DNA from: Burkholderia arboris | GTDB taxonomy: Bacteria > Pseudomonadota > Gammaproteobacteria > Burkholderiales > Burkholderiaceae | Length of the DNA stretch: 64,000 nucleotides | Reading direction: 5' to 3' | NCBI RefSeq assembly: GCF_902499125.1 | Contig: NZ_CABVPX010000005.1 | Location: 62,001-126,000, forward strand | Part shown: piece by piece, positions 1-9,214 of the stretch | Layout: every line of letters starts with the position of its first letter | Position numbering within the stretch: the stretch's first letter is position 1 | Position numbers and translations under genes: made by a program | Notes under the pieces: model-generated | What the model was told of the DNA's origin: nothing | Seen by the model: the letters and a program-made list of their open reading frames with translations, nothing else | The model's database searches: none

Positions 1-15
1 ACCGTTGCATGACGA

Positions 16-35
16 GGCCCGCGTTGCCGCGGGCC
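16..35 (-). terminator. Hairpin downstream of the LivK-type gene
   Basis: A perfect 8-bp stem (GGCCCGCG / CGCGGGCC, loop TTGC) lies about 100 bp past the stop codon of the minus-strand binding-protein gene. There is no T-tract on the minus strand, so it may be only an RNA 3'-end stabiliser. The rest of bases 1-137 shows no credible gene. Confidence 0.35.
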
Positions 36-137
36 CAACCGAATCGCGCCAACATCAGTCGTCATACGAGATCGGTGTCGCTTCATCGATCTGCGCGGCC
101 AAGCGGCGCATCCGCCGCCGGCCGCCGAACCCGCCGA

Positions 138-1286
138 TCAGCCTCCCTTCGTCACGATCGTCTTCCACGCGCCGCTCTTCACCTGGTACAGCGTCGACAT
201 CCCGCTCTTCAGCGAGCCGTCGTTCGCAAATGAGATGCGGCCGGTCACGCCTTCGAAGTCGATCTTCTTCAGCGCCGGGCGATAGACCTTCGGGTCGGTC
301 GAGCCGGCCGCCTGCATCGCCTTGATTGCCGCCCACGCCGCGTCGTAGCCGAACTGCGCATACGACAGCACGTCGACGCCGAAGCGCTTCTTGAACCGCT
401 GTTCGAAATCCTTCCCCTGCGGCAGCTCGTCGAGCGGCCGGCCGTATTCCCACGCCATCGCGCCTTCGGCGGCCGGGCCCGCGATCTTGATGAACTCGTT
501 GTCCTTCACGCCGCCGCCGCCGACGAACTGCGCATTCAGCCCAAGCTGACGCATCTGCTTGATGAAATTCGCGGCGAGCGAGTCGAGGCCGCCGAAGAAG
601 ATCAGGTCGGGGTTCTTGCCTTTCAGGCTCGTGATCTGCGCGCGGAAGTCGACCGCCTGGTTGCTGGTGAACTCGCGGCCGATGATGTTGCCGCCGGCGG
701 CCTTCACGGCCTTCTCGAATTCGTCGGCCTCGCCCTGGCCGAACGCCGTGCGGTCGTCGATGATCGCGATGCGCTTCGCCTTCGTCACGTCGACCGCGTA
801 CTTGCCCGCGTTGCCGGCGTTCTGGCCGTCGGTCGCGATCACCATGAACATGTTCGCGAGCCCGCGCGACGTGAGCGTCGGGTTGGTCGCGGCCGGGTCG
901 ATCACCGGGATGCCGGCCTTGTCGTAGACGACCGAGGCCGGAATCGTCGTCCCCGAGTTGAAGTGACCGACCACGACCGACACGTTCTGGTCGACCAGCG
1001 CCTGCGCGGCCTGCACGCCGATGCGCGGGTCGGCCTGGTCGTCCTGCACGACGAGATTGAAGTGCGCGGGCTTGCCGGCGATCTGCACCTTCTGCGCGGC
1101 AGCATCGTCGAGCGCGAGCTGCACGCCGTTCTGCAGATCCTTGCCGTAGCCGGCGTTCACGCCCGTGAGCGGCGCGGCGAAGCCGACCTTCACGTCGGTT
1201 GCGTCGGCGGCCTGGGCGGCCTGTTGCGAGAGGAGGGCAAGCGCGGATGCAATCGACACCGACAGCAGGGAATGACGGAATTTCAT
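138..1286 (-). CDS. LivK-type branched-chain amino acid ABC transporter substrate-binding protein
   Basis: This 382-residue periplasmic protein belongs to the LivJ/LivK (type I periplasmic binding) family, which delivers leucine, isoleucine, valine or related ligands to a LivHMGF transporter. It begins with a clear Sec signal peptide (basic MKFRH, hydrophobic core, cleavage after AQA near residue 26), followed by the family opening VKVGFAAPLTGVNAGYGKD and the typical GHFNSGTTIPAS ligand-loop region. The reading frame extends further upstream, but the ATG at 1286 is preferred because AGAGGA sits just before it and the signal peptide starts there. No permease or ATPase genes are adjacent, so this is an orphan binding protein, and its exact ligand cannot be read from the sequence. 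Confidence 0.9.
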   Translation of the reverse strand: MKFRHSLLSVSIASALALLSQQAAQAADATDVKVGFAAPLTGVNAGYGKDLQNGVQLALDDAAAQKVQIAGKPAHFNLVVQDDQADPRIGVQAAQALVDQNVSVVVGHFNSGTTIPASVVYDKAGIPVIDPAATNPTLTSRGLANMFMVIATDGQNAGNAGKYAVDVTKAKRIAIIDDRTAFGQGEADEFEKAVKAAGGNIIGREFTSNQAVDFRAQITSLKGKNPDLIFFGGLDSLAANFIKQMRQLGLNAQFVGGGGVKDNEFIKIAGPAAEGAMAWEYGRPLDELPQGKDFEQRFKKRFGVDVLSYAQFGYDAAWAAIKAMQAAGSTDPKVYRPALKKIDFEGVTGRISFANDGSLKSGMSTLYQVKSGAWKTIVTKGG

Positions 1287-1699
1287 GTTGTTCCTCTTGT
1301 TCGACACCTGCGAGTGGGTACCGCGCGCGTCCGGGCGGGCCGGGCGCGTGCGACGGGCGGGCGGTTCGACCGCTTCTCGGAATCGGGCGGGGAGGTCGGC
1401 ATCGTGATCCTCGGAAGAATCTCCCGTCAGGCTCCGTGAGAAGCCCCGATCGCCTCGATATATAGGTCGCCGATATGCCCGGGTCTTGGCAATTTGCCGC
1501 GCATTCGGTGCGGATTTGCGCATAGCTTCCGCGCGAGCGGGATCGACCGGTATCGGGAGTTTCCCGTCGCGAACGGAACGGGCGGAAAGGCGGAGAGGCG
1601 GAGAGGCGGAGAGGCGGAGAGGCGGAAAGGCGGAAAGGCGGAAAGGCGGGGCAAAGACGCGGCGCGGCCCGCCGGGGCCGCGCCGCGCGCGGGAGGCCG
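1287..1699. other. Intergenic region upstream of the LivK-type gene
   Basis: The 413 bp between the phospholipase C stop and the binding-protein start contain no credible gene. They hold an octanucleotide tandem repeat (separate entry) and, near 1457-1463, an AT-rich tatatag stretch that could serve as a minus-strand -10 region for the binding-protein gene. Confidence 0.5.
1581..1650. repeat. Octanucleotide tandem repeat (8-bp VNTR-like tract)
   Basis: Eight uninterrupted 8-bp units plus a partial ninth: GGCGGAAA, four copies of GGCGGAGA, then three copies of GGCGGAAA, then GGCGGG. The tract lies between the phospholipase C stop and the start of the LivK-type gene, about 295-365 bp upstream of the latter. 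Perfect short-unit arrays like this are prone to slipped-strand length change. It is outside any coding frame I accept. Confidence 0.9.
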
Positions 1700-3844
1700 T
1701 CAGTCGGACAGGGCGTCCGATGCGGCTTCGGCGTCGTCGTGCGACGCGTGCGTGCGGATCAGCGGATCGCTGGTGCTCGGGCGGCCCGTTTCGACGTGGC
1801 CCGCGAAGCGGCGCAGGAAGCCGAGCAGCCGGCCGTCGCTGACGGTCAGGTCGTACCAGCCGTGGCTGCCGCGCAGATCCCAGTAGTCGTCGACGTGCGC
1901 GCCCGGCGCGAGGTCGAACGTGCGCGAGCGGCCGTGGCCGTACGCGTTCGTGACCTTGAGCCGCACGGCCTTGTGGCCGCGGTTCATCAGGCGCAGCGTG
2001 ATGTTGCCGTTCGCGACGTCATAGCCGTAGATCACTTCGGGGTTCACGTTCGCGCTGCCGACGCCGGTCGCGAACGGGCCGCGGAAATGGCAGTAGAAGC
2101 CGTTCGGGCCGTACACGTCGAGGTCGTACAGGCCGAGCGATGCCGCAGCGCTCCACGTGTCGGCAACCCGCTTGCCGGCTTCGACCGTGTAGGCCCACGG
2201 ACCGTCGAGGCGGTTGCGCGACTGGACCTGGAACGCGGCGCCTGCGCGGCCCGTGTTCGCGAAGGTCAGCCGGAACTGGCCGTTCACGGATTCGACGCGG
2301 CCGTGCACGAACAGCTCGTACGGCAGCGCGCGCGCCGGACGCAGCCCGGCCTCCTGCTTCGGCAGCTTCTGCAGCACCGGCGGCGCCGGGATGTAGTCGG
2401 GGTGGCGGGTGCGGTCGGGCGGCGCGTAGCTGCTCGTGTCGGGCAGCGTCGGCCACGCGGCATCGGACGTCGCGAAGTCGAACGCGGCGGTCAGGTCGCC
2501 GCACACCGTGCGGCGCCACGGCGACACGTTGGCGGCCGTAACCGGGTATTGCGCGCCGAACCGTGCCTCGATGAATTGCAGCAGCGACGTGTGATCGAAG
2601 GTCTGCGAGCAGACCCAGCCGCCCTTGGTCCACGGCGACACGACGAGCATCGGCACGCGCGGCCCGAGCCCGTACGGGCCGGCCATGTGCGACGCGTCGC
2701 CGGGGAACACCTCGTTGGTCGTCGCGACCGTCGACAGCCCGTTGTCGCGCGACTGCGGCGCGAACGGCGGCTGCACGTGATCGAAGAAGCCGTCGTTTTC
2801 GTCGTACGTGATGAACAGCGCGGTCTTGCTCCACACGTCGGGATTCGACACGAGCGCCTTCAAGACCTGCTCGATGTACCACGCGCCGTAGTTCGCGGGC
2901 CAGTTCGGGTGCTCGGAATACGCTTCCGGCGCGCAGATCCACGACACCTGCGGCAGCGTGCCGTTCTTCACGTCCTGCTGCAGCACGTCGAACAGCGTGC
3001 CGCCGGCGCTGATGTTGGTGCCGGTGCGCGCCTTGTCGTACAGCGGCGTGCCGGGCAGTGCGGTGCGGTACTGGTTGAAGTAGAGCAGCGAGTTGTCGCC
3101 GTAGTTGCCGATGTACGGGTTTTGCGTCCAGCCCCACGAGCCGTTCGCGTCGAGCCCCGTGCCGACGTCCTGGTAGATCTTCCACGACACGCCGGCCTGT
3201 TCGAGCACTTCCGGATAGGTCTTCCAGCCGTAGCCCTTTTCCTCGTTGCCGAGTACCGGGCCGCCGCCCGTGCCGTCGTTGCCGACGTAGCCCGTCCACA
3301 TGTAGTAGCGGTTCGGGTCGGTCGAGCTCGGGATCGCGCAGTGGTATGCGTCGCAGATCGTGAATGCATCGGCGAGCTGGTAGTGGAACGGGATGTCGTC
3401 GCGCTTCAGGTACGCCATCGTCGTGGTGCCCTTGTTCGGCACCCACTGGTCGTAGCGGCCCTTGTTCCACGCGGCGTGCATGTCCTGCCAGCCGTGCGGC
3501 AGGTCCTGCAGGAACTGCAGGCCGAGCTTGTCGGCGCCCGGGTGGAACGGCAGCAGTTCGGCCGGGCCGACAGGCTGGTGGAACACCGACTTGCCGTTCG
3601 CGAGGCGCAGCGGGCGCGGGTCACCAAAGCCGCGGACACCGCGCATCGTGCCGAAGTAGTGGTCGAACGAACGGTTCTCCTGCATCAGGATCACGATGTG
3701 TTCGATGTCGCGGATCGTGCCGGTGCGGCGGTTCGCGGGAATCGCGAGCGCATCGCGGATCACGGGCGGAAACAGGTTCAGCGCGGCGGCGCCGGCAGTG
3801 CCGGCGGCGACGCGCAGGAAGTCACGACGGTTCGATCGGGTCAT
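1700..3844 (-). CDS. plcN: Phosphocholine-specific phospholipase C, Tat-exported
   Basis: This 714-residue secreted enzyme of the bacterial phosphoesterase/PlcC family hydrolyses phosphatidylcholine-type lipids. The N-terminus is a twin-arginine signal (RRDFLR, then a hydrophobic AAGTAGAAALNLF stretch), as in PlcH and PlcN of Pseudomonas and Burkholderia. The phosphoesterase core follows (EHIVILMQENRSFDHYFGT near residues 47-66, ENDGFFDHVQPPF near 350-362). The last ~200 residues carry the two small beta domains (DUF756 type) found in this family, around ELFVHGRVESVNGQFRLTF and VIYGYDVANGNITLRLMN. The length matches the family. The non-haemolytic PlcN name is chosen by resemblance; haemolytic activity cannot be judged. 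The gene stands alone, so regulation (classically by phosphate or choline) is not evident. Confidence 0.92.
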   Translation of the reverse strand: MTRSNRRDFLRVAAGTAGAAALNLFPPVIRDALAIPANRRTGTIRDIEHIVILMQENRSFDHYFGTMRGVRGFGDPRPLRLANGKSVFHQPVGPAELLPFHPGADKLGLQFLQDLPHGWQDMHAAWNKGRYDQWVPNKGTTTMAYLKRDDIPFHYQLADAFTICDAYHCAIPSSTDPNRYYMWTGYVGNDGTGGGPVLGNEEKGYGWKTYPEVLEQAGVSWKIYQDVGTGLDANGSWGWTQNPYIGNYGDNSLLYFNQYRTALPGTPLYDKARTGTNISAGGTLFDVLQQDVKNGTLPQVSWICAPEAYSEHPNWPANYGAWYIEQVLKALVSNPDVWSKTALFITYDENDGFFDHVQPPFAPQSRDNGLSTVATTNEVFPGDASHMAGPYGLGPRVPMLVVSPWTKGGWVCSQTFDHTSLLQFIEARFGAQYPVTAANVSPWRRTVCGDLTAAFDFATSDAAWPTLPDTSSYAPPDRTRHPDYIPAPPVLQKLPKQEAGLRPARALPYELFVHGRVESVNGQFRLTFANTGRAGAAFQVQSRNRLDGPWAYTVEAGKRVADTWSAAASLGLYDLDVYGPNGFYCHFRGPFATGVGSANVNPEVIYGYDVANGNITLRLMNRGHKAVRLKVTNAYGHGRSRTFDLAPGAHVDDYWDLRGSHGWYDLTVSDGRLLGFLRRFAGHVETGRPSTSDPLIRTHASHDDAEAASDALSD

Positions 3845-4111
3845 GGTCGTTATCGTGCGGTAAAGAGGGGAGCCGATTGGCGGGACCTACGGGAAGGCGC
3901 GCACCGGGGCGCAGGATGCGGCTGCGCCGGTTCGTGCCGCCGCGAGCATAGCGAGGAATCGGTGTCATTCATGTGAAGTCCGGAAACGTTTGCATGTGCG
4001 GCGAAGCGGCATCGGGACGTATGTCGTCAACGGTCGTGAACAGCAGGGGGAAGCAGGAAAGCGGCGCGGCGCGAGCGGTACGCCGGCGAAGCGGAGGGCG
4101 GTGCCGGTGCG

Positions 4112-4972
4112 TCAGGCGTCGGTCACCCACGCGCCGAACCATTCGCTCGGGCGTGCGATCTCGTCCTGCGCGGCGACGAGTTCGAGTTCGTAGCGGCGTG
4201 CATCGTAGGTGGCCTTCACGACCGCATGCACGGCCGCGAGCGTGTGTTCGAATGCGGCGCGCACGGAGTCGCCGCGTAGCCGGCACGCGACGAAGATCGC
4301 GCTGGTCAGGTCGCCGACGCCGACGGGATGGCGCGGAAACGCATACAGCGGACGCTGGCCGATCCACGCTTCGGTTTCGGTGACGGCGAGCATGTTGAAA
4401 CGGTCGGCCGGACTGTTGCGGTCGTGCAGGTGCTTGACGAGGATGATCTGCGGGCCGCGGCGGATCAGTGCGCGGCAGGCTTCGACGGCTTCGGCGACGG
4501 TTTCGATGCGCCGCCCGGCGAGTTTCTGCAGCTCGGTGTGGTTCGGCGACATGCCGTCCGCGAGTGCCGGCATTTCCTGGACCATGAATTCCTCGACGCC
4601 GGGCTCGGGCCGGATACCGCCCGTCTGGCCCATCGCCGGATCGCAGAAGTACCACGCGTTGGGGTTCATCGCCTTCACCGAGCGGACGATCTCGACGGCC
4701 GCGCGCGCCTGCGGCGGCGAGCCGAGGAAGCCGGACAGCACGGCGTCGCAGCGCTTGAGCGCGCCGATCGCGGCGATGCCGTCGACGAGCTGTTCCATCT
4801 TCGCGGCATCGATCGCGCTACCGGCCCAGTGGCCGTACTGCATGTGATTCGACAACTGGACGGTGTTGAGCGGCCAGACGTTGATGCCGAGGCGCTGCAT
4901 CGGGAACACGGCCGCACTGTTGCCGGCATGGCCGTAGATGACGTGCGACTGAATGCTGAGGACGTTTTTCAT
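4112..4972 (-). CDS. pdxY: Pyridoxal kinase PdxY
   Basis: A 286-residue cytoplasmic kinase that phosphorylates pyridoxal to pyridoxal 5'-phosphate in the vitamin B6 salvage pathway. The start [20 protein letters not shown] is the PdxK/PdxY substrate-binding signature, followed by MQYGHW near residue 44. The ribokinase-fold ATP-binding motif with the catalytic aspartate is PVGVGD, Asp221, late in the protein. Length and order match E. coli PdxY (287 residues) better than the related PdxK. It is transcribed divergently from the downstream exported hydrolase with about 170 bp between them. No pyridoxine biosynthesis gene is nearby. Confidence 0.95.
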   Translation of the reverse strand: MKNVLSIQSHVIYGHAGNSAAVFPMQRLGINVWPLNTVQLSNHMQYGHWAGSAIDAAKMEQLVDGIAAIGALKRCDAVLSGFLGSPPQARAAVEIVRSVKAMNPNAWYFCDPAMGQTGGIRPEPGVEEFMVQEMPALADGMSPNHTELQKLAGRRIETVAEAVEACRALIRRGPQIILVKHLHDRNSPADRFNMLAVTETEAWIGQRPLYAFPRHPVGVGDLTSAIFVACRLRGDSVRAAFEHTLAAVHAVVKATYDARRYELELVAAQDEIARPSEWFGAWVTDA

Positions 4973-5145
4973 GGGAATTCGCCTGCACGCGTTTCAGGGT
5001 CACGTCACACGATACCCGAGTTCGTCATACGCGCGAAAGTCGCGCGGCCCCGGAGTGTTGCGCGCCGTCGTCACGCGACCGCGTAGAATCCCGGGGCGCG
5101 GGGCAGCCCGGCTGTCCGCGTGCATCTCCAATCACAGTGATCGCC

Positions 5146-6207
5146 ATGCTTTCGATTTGCAAGATGTTGTCTGTCGCGCGCGCCGCCGTGCTCGGCGCGG
5201 GTATCGCTGCCGCGTGCGCCATGCCTGTTGCGGGCGTCGAAGCGGCGCCCGCCGCCAATGACGGTCCCGTGTACGGCCCGCGCCTGGAAGGGTTCGCCTA
5301 TCCGGCGCCCGTGCACGCGTACGCGTTCGTGTCGCAGCGCGAAACCCTCGAGATGGCGTTTCTCGACGTGCAGCCGGCGCACCCGAACGGCCGCACCGTC
5401 GTGCTGCTGCACGGAAAGAACTTCTGCGCGGCGACCTGGGAGGACACGATCGGCGTGCTGAGCCGTGCCGGCTATCGCGTGATCGCGCCGGACCAGATCG
5501 GCTTCTGCAAGTCGTCGAAGCCCGAGCGCTATCAATACACGTTCCAGCAACTCGCGCGCAACACGCACGCGCTGCTTGAATCGATCGGCGTGAGATCGGC
5601 GACGATCGTCGGCCATTCGACCGGCGGGATGCTCGCGATCCGTTACGCGCTGATGTATCCGAAGTCGACCGACCAGCTCGTGCTCGTGAACCCGATCGGC
5701 CTCGAGGACTGGAAGGCGCTTGGCGTGCCGCCGCTGTCGGTCGACTACTGGTACGCGCGCGAACAGAAGACCACGGCCGACGGCATCCGCCGCTACGAGC
5801 AGGGTACGTACTACGCGGGCAAGTGGTCGCCGTCGTACGAGCGCTGGGTGCAGATGCTCGCCGGGATGTATCGCGGCGCCGGTCGCGATGCGGTCGCATG
5901 GAACTCGGCGCTGATCTACGACATGATCCTCACGCAGCCGGTGGTCTATGAACTCGGCGCGATCCGCGTGCCGACGCTGCTGATGATCGGCGACAAGGAT
6001 ACGACCGCGATCGGCAAGGACGTTGCGCCGCCCGACGTGCACGCGAAGCTCGGTCATTATCCGGAGCTCGCGAAGCGCACGCAGGCCGCGATTCCCGGCG
6101 CGCAGCTCGTCGAATTCCCGGCGCTCGGCCATGCGCCACAGATCCAGGATCCGGACGCGTTCCACAAGGCGCTGCTCGACGGGCTGGAGGCCGTGCACCC
6201 GCAGTGA
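5146..6207 (+). CDS. Exported alpha/beta-hydrolase
   Basis: A 353-residue alpha/beta-hydrolase with an N-terminal signal sequence (hydrophobic core AAVLGAGIAAACAMPV, cut near GVEAAPA). The nucleophile elbow is GHSTGG with Ser158; the acid is probably Asp283 or Asp285 in IGDKDTT, and the catalytic His329 lies in ALGHAPQ. The oxyanion region LLHGKNF is typical. It resembles periplasmic or secreted esterase/lactonase-like hydrolases; the natural substrate cannot be deduced. A GTG at 5137 and an ATG at 5164 are alternative starts, and none has a strong ribosome-binding site. It converges on the downstream oxidoreductase gene with only 36 bp between stops. Confidence 0.82.
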   Translation: MLSICKMLSVARAAVLGAGIAAACAMPVAGVEAAPAANDGPVYGPRLEGFAYPAPVHAYAFVSQRETLEMAFLDVQPAHPNGRTVVLLHGKNFCAATWEDTIGVLSRAGYRVIAPDQIGFCKSSKPERYQYTFQQLARNTHALLESIGVRSATIVGHSTGGMLAIRYALMYPKSTDQLVLVNPIGLEDWKALGVPPLSVDYWYAREQKTTADGIRRYEQGTYYAGKWSPSYERWVQMLAGMYRGAGRDAVAWNSALIYDMILTQPVVYELGAIRVPTLLMIGDKDTTAIGKDVAPPDVHAKLGHYPELAKRTQAAIPGAQLVEFPALGHAPQIQDPDAFHKALLDGLEAVHPQ

Positions 6208-6243
6208 TGCGGGGCAGGCCGCCGGCGGCGCGCGGCCGTGCCG

Positions 6244-7242
6244 TCAGCGCGCCTCGTTCGCGAGTTCGTCGCGGATCTGCGCGGCCAGTTCGAACGAACG
6301 CAGCCGCGCGGCGTGATCGTAGATCTGCGCGGTGATGATCAGCTCGTCGGCACCCGTTTGCGCGATGCGGTCGCGCAGCTTGTCGCGCACCGTGTCGCGC
6401 GAACCGACTGCCGCGAACGACAGCGAATGCGCGACGGTCGCGAGTTCGAGTTCATTGGCCTCGAGCACGTCGACGGGCGGCGGCAGCTTGCCCGGCGTGC
6501 CGCGCCGCAGGTTGATGAACTGCTGCTGCAGCGACGTGAACAGGCGCCGTGCCTCGTCGTCGGTCTCGGCCGCGAACACGTTGACGCCGACCATCGCATG
6601 CGGCTTCGGCCATGCGGCCGACGGCCGGTACTGCGCGCGATAGATCTCGAGTGCGCGCATCAGGTAGTCCGGCGCGAAGTGCGACGCGAATGCGAACGGC
6701 AGCCCGAGCATCGCGGCAAGCTGCGCACTGAACAAACTCGAACCGAGCAGCCACACGGGGACGTCGAGCCCCGCGCCGGGCACCGCGCGCACGCGCTGGC
6801 CGGGCACCGGCTCCGCGAAGTAGCGCTGCAGTTCCGCGACGTCATCCGGAAACGAATCGGCGCTGCCGATCAGGTCGCGGCGCAGCGCGCGCGACGTGGT
6901 CTGGTCGGTGCCGGGCGCGCGGCCGAGGCCGAGGTCGATGCGCCCCGGGTACAGCGATGCCAGCGTGCCGAACTGCTCGGCGATCACGAGCGGTGCGTGG
7001 TTCGGCAGCATGATGCCGCCCGAGCCCACGCGGATCGTCTGCGTCGCGCCCGCGACATGGCCGATCACGACGGCGGTGGCCGCGCTCGCGATGCCCGGCA
7101 TGTTGTGATGTTCGGCCAGCCAGTAGCGCTGGTAGCCCCAGCGCTCCGCGTGCTGCGCGAGATCGACGGAATTGCGGAACGCCTGGGAGGCGTCGGCGCC
7201 CGCCGGAATGGGGGCGAGATCGAGTACGGAAAACGGTGTCAT
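6244..7242 (-). CDS. LLM-class flavin-dependent oxidoreductase (luciferase-like)
   Basis: A 332-residue TIM-barrel protein of the bacterial luciferase-like monooxygenase superfamily, probably using reduced FMN supplied by a partner reductase. The sequence shows the family landmarks [17 protein letters not shown] near residues 49-65, the [19 protein letters not shown] flavin-pocket segment, and [12 protein letters not shown]. The group-1 YhbW-like subfamily is the best fit. The frame stays open upstream, but ATG 7242 is chosen because GAAGG precedes it and the family opening [12 protein letters not shown] begins there. The substrate is unknown, and no neighbouring gene suggests one. Confidence 0.88.
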   Translation of the reverse strand: MTPFSVLDLAPIPAGADASQAFRNSVDLAQHAERWGYQRYWLAEHHNMPGIASAATAVVIGHVAGATQTIRVGSGGIMLPNHAPLVIAEQFGTLASLYPGRIDLGLGRAPGTDQTTSRALRRDLIGSADSFPDDVAELQRYFAEPVPGQRVRAVPGAGLDVPVWLLGSSLFSAQLAAMLGLPFAFASHFAPDYLMRALEIYRAQYRPSAAWPKPHAMVGVNVFAAETDDEARRLFTSLQQQFINLRRGTPGKLPPPVDVLEANELELATVAHSLSFAAVGSRDTVRDKLRDRIAQTGADELIITAQIYDHAARLRSFELAAQIRDELANEAR

Positions 7243-7883
7243 CGGGTGGCCTTCGAAACGGGGGAGCGCGGTGATGCGCTGACGCAACAAATGCCAAGGA
7301 TTTTGCCAAAGGGTTCCGGAACGTGCTGGCGACGCGCCGATACCCATGCGCCTTACAGGGGTGCAGGGTCGAATACCTTGATTGTTGCAAAAATCAATTC
7401 AATCGCGGATTAATTACTAATCTTTACGGCGATTGGCCGTGAATCCGCATCGACGTACAAATTTGCACGAAACGTTTGATTTTCAAGACTGCAATACGCC
7501 TGCAAAGTGCTTACGCTAATGTGAACGTGGCTGTGCCGATAAGGTTCGTCGACCACTCAGCTTTGCCGGAACTGCACCAGTCCGTTTCTCGTAGTGCCGA
7601 GCGCGGGGTGCCGCAGACTGCTAAAATCCGGCGCCTGCCCATGTTGTGCCGATGGTAGCCATTCGAGTCTTCCCGCATCCCGACCGGGTAGTGCGCGGAG
7701 AGATGCCACGCGAAGCCGGGCATGGCCGTACCCGAAGAACGGGTCGTGCTTCCCCCAAATTACAGACGCTGCTGGAACAAGGAGTCGGGTCGTGCCCGCG
7801 TTCGTCGTTGTCGGAATACCGCATCACGCTCAATCAAGCTCAAGCGTTCTCCATGGCGTTCAGGTCGCCGGGAGGCGTTGCGC
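7243..7883. other. Intergenic region before hpnI
   Basis: These 641 bp between the divergent oxidoreductase and hpnI genes contain no credible coding sequence; the short frames present have no family features. The part from about 7370 to 7520 is clearly more AT-rich than the surroundings and is the likely site of both divergent promoters. A TAAAAT hexamer near 7621 is a possible -10 element for hpnI, but I could not pair it with a convincing -35. Confidence 0.45.
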
Positions 7884-9059
7884 ATGACGCCAACCGCAAC
7901 GTTGCTCGACTGGCTCCTGATCGTGTTCACGCTGGCCGCGGCCGGCTATGCGCTCGTCGCCGCGTTCGCGCCGCGGCCGCGTACGCCGCGTACCGCCGCG
8001 CGCGACGGTTTCGAGCCGGTCAGCGTGCTCAAGCCGCTGTGCGGCGCGGAGCCGCACCTGTACGAAAACCTCGCGACGTTCTGCGAGCAGCGCCATCCGC
8101 GCCATGAGGTGCTGTTCGGCGTCGCGTCGTCGGCCGATCCGGCTATCGCGGTCGTCGAGCGGCTGCGCGCCGATTATCCCGAGTGCGACATCACGCTCGT
8201 GGTCGACGCGCGCGTGCACGGCAAGAACCTGAAGGTCAGCAACCTGATCAATCTCGCCGAGCGCGCGAAGTACGGCCGCATCGTGATCGCGGACAGCGAC
8301 ATCGCGGTGCAGCCCGACTATCTGGAGCGCGTGACGGCGCCCCTCGCCGATGCGTCGGTCGGGGTCGTCACGTGCCTGTATCATGCGCGCAGCGTCGGCG
8401 GGTTCTGGACGCGGATCGGCGCGCAGTTCGTCGATGCGTGGTTCGCGCCGTCGGTGCGGATCACGCACCTCGGCCGCTCGAGCCGCTTCGGCTTCGGCGC
8501 GACGCTCGCGCTGACGCGCGACACGCTCGAGCGGATCGGCGGCTTTTTCGCGCTGAAGGATGAGCTGGCCGACGATTTTTGGCTGGCCGAGCTGCCGCGC
8601 CGCCTCGGGCGGCGCACCGTGCTGTCGGAAGTCGAGGTCGCGACCGACGTGATCGAACCGTCGTTCGGGCCGCTGTGGCACCGCGAGACGCGCTGGCTGC
8701 GCACGATCCGTTCGCTGAATCCGGCCGGCTTCGCGTTCCTGTTCATTACGTTCACGGTGCCGTGGCTCGCGATCGGCGCGGCGCTCGCGCTGCGTCTGGA
8801 TGGCACCTTCGCCGGCACGCTGGCGGGCGGGGCGGCTGCGGTCGGCGCATTCGGGCGGCTCGTGCTGCATGCGCGCGGCGAGGACGGCTGGCGTGCATTC
8901 TGGCGCGACCTGCCGCTCGTCGCGGTGCGCGACACGCTGCTCGCGCTCGAGTGGCTCGCGGCCGCGTTCGGTACGCACGTCGTGTGGCGCGGCGCAAGGA
9001 TGACGGTCGTCGGCGGCGAACGCGCGACGGCGGCAGTGGAAGCAGTGGACGGCCGCTAG
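7884..9059 (+). CDS. hpnI: Hopanoid glycosyltransferase HpnI
   Basis: A 391-residue membrane glycosyltransferase of the ceramide-glucosyltransferase-like (GT21) group. HpnI adds N-acetylglucosamine to bacteriohopanetetrol, the first step towards the composite cyclitol head group. Visible features are an N-terminal membrane anchor (LLIVFTLAAAGYALVAAF), the nucleotide-sugar aspartates in IADSDIAV, a DDFWLAE motif, the RETRW signature of processive-type enzymes, and C-terminal hydrophobic segments. ATG 7884 is preceded by a strong GGGAGG; the frame continues upstream without family similarity. Followed by hpnJ, hpnK and hpnL on the same strand, but a terminator-like hairpin lies between hpnI and hpnJ. 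Confidence 0.93.
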   Translation: MTPTATLLDWLLIVFTLAAAGYALVAAFAPRPRTPRTAARDGFEPVSVLKPLCGAEPHLYENLATFCEQRHPRHEVLFGVASSADPAIAVVERLRADYPECDITLVVDARVHGKNLKVSNLINLAERAKYGRIVIADSDIAVQPDYLERVTAPLADASVGVVTCLYHARSVGGFWTRIGAQFVDAWFAPSVRITHLGRSSRFGFGATLALTRDTLERIGGFFALKDELADDFWLAELPRRLGRRTVLSEVEVATDVIEPSFGPLWHRETRWLRTIRSLNPAGFAFLFITFTVPWLAIGAALALRLDGTFAGTLAGGAAAVGAFGRLVLHARGEDGWRAFWRDLPLVAVRDTLLALEWLAAAFGTHVVWRGARMTVVGGERATAAVEAVDGR

Positions 9060-9134
9060 GGCCGTCGCTCGAACCCGGCCCGAGGGCCGAGACGCGTTGC
9101 GCGGCGAAACCGCGCGGCGCGACATGACAGAGAG

Positions 9135-9166
9135 GCGGGCGCCGGTACGGCGGCCCGCGGTTTTTT
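9135..9166 (+). terminator. Intrinsic terminator between hpnI and hpnJ
   Basis: A GC-rich stem (GCGGGC-GCCG pairing with CGGC-G-GCCCGC, one bulged base, 3-nt loop) is followed by GG and six T residues (9161-9166). It lies 75 bp after the hpnI stop and 49 bp before the hpnJ start, so hpnJKL may depend on read-through or on their own promoter. Confidence 0.7.
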
Positions 9167-9214
9167 GACTGAATCGTTGTGACGAATCGAACTATGCAGG
9201 CTACCGGAGCATTC

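Noticed and set aside
1581..1650. CRISPR array
   Set aside because: The units are 8 bp and directly adjacent without spacers; no cas gene is present.
1739..3976. Long plus-strand open frame (745 codons) opposite the phospholipase C gene
   Set aside because: Arg/Val/Ala-rich translation without family features; a high-GC shadow of the well-supported minus-strand gene.
7646..8107. 153-codon plus-strand frame at the hpnI start
   Set aside because: It overlaps hpnI in another frame and shows no recognisable motif or good start site.
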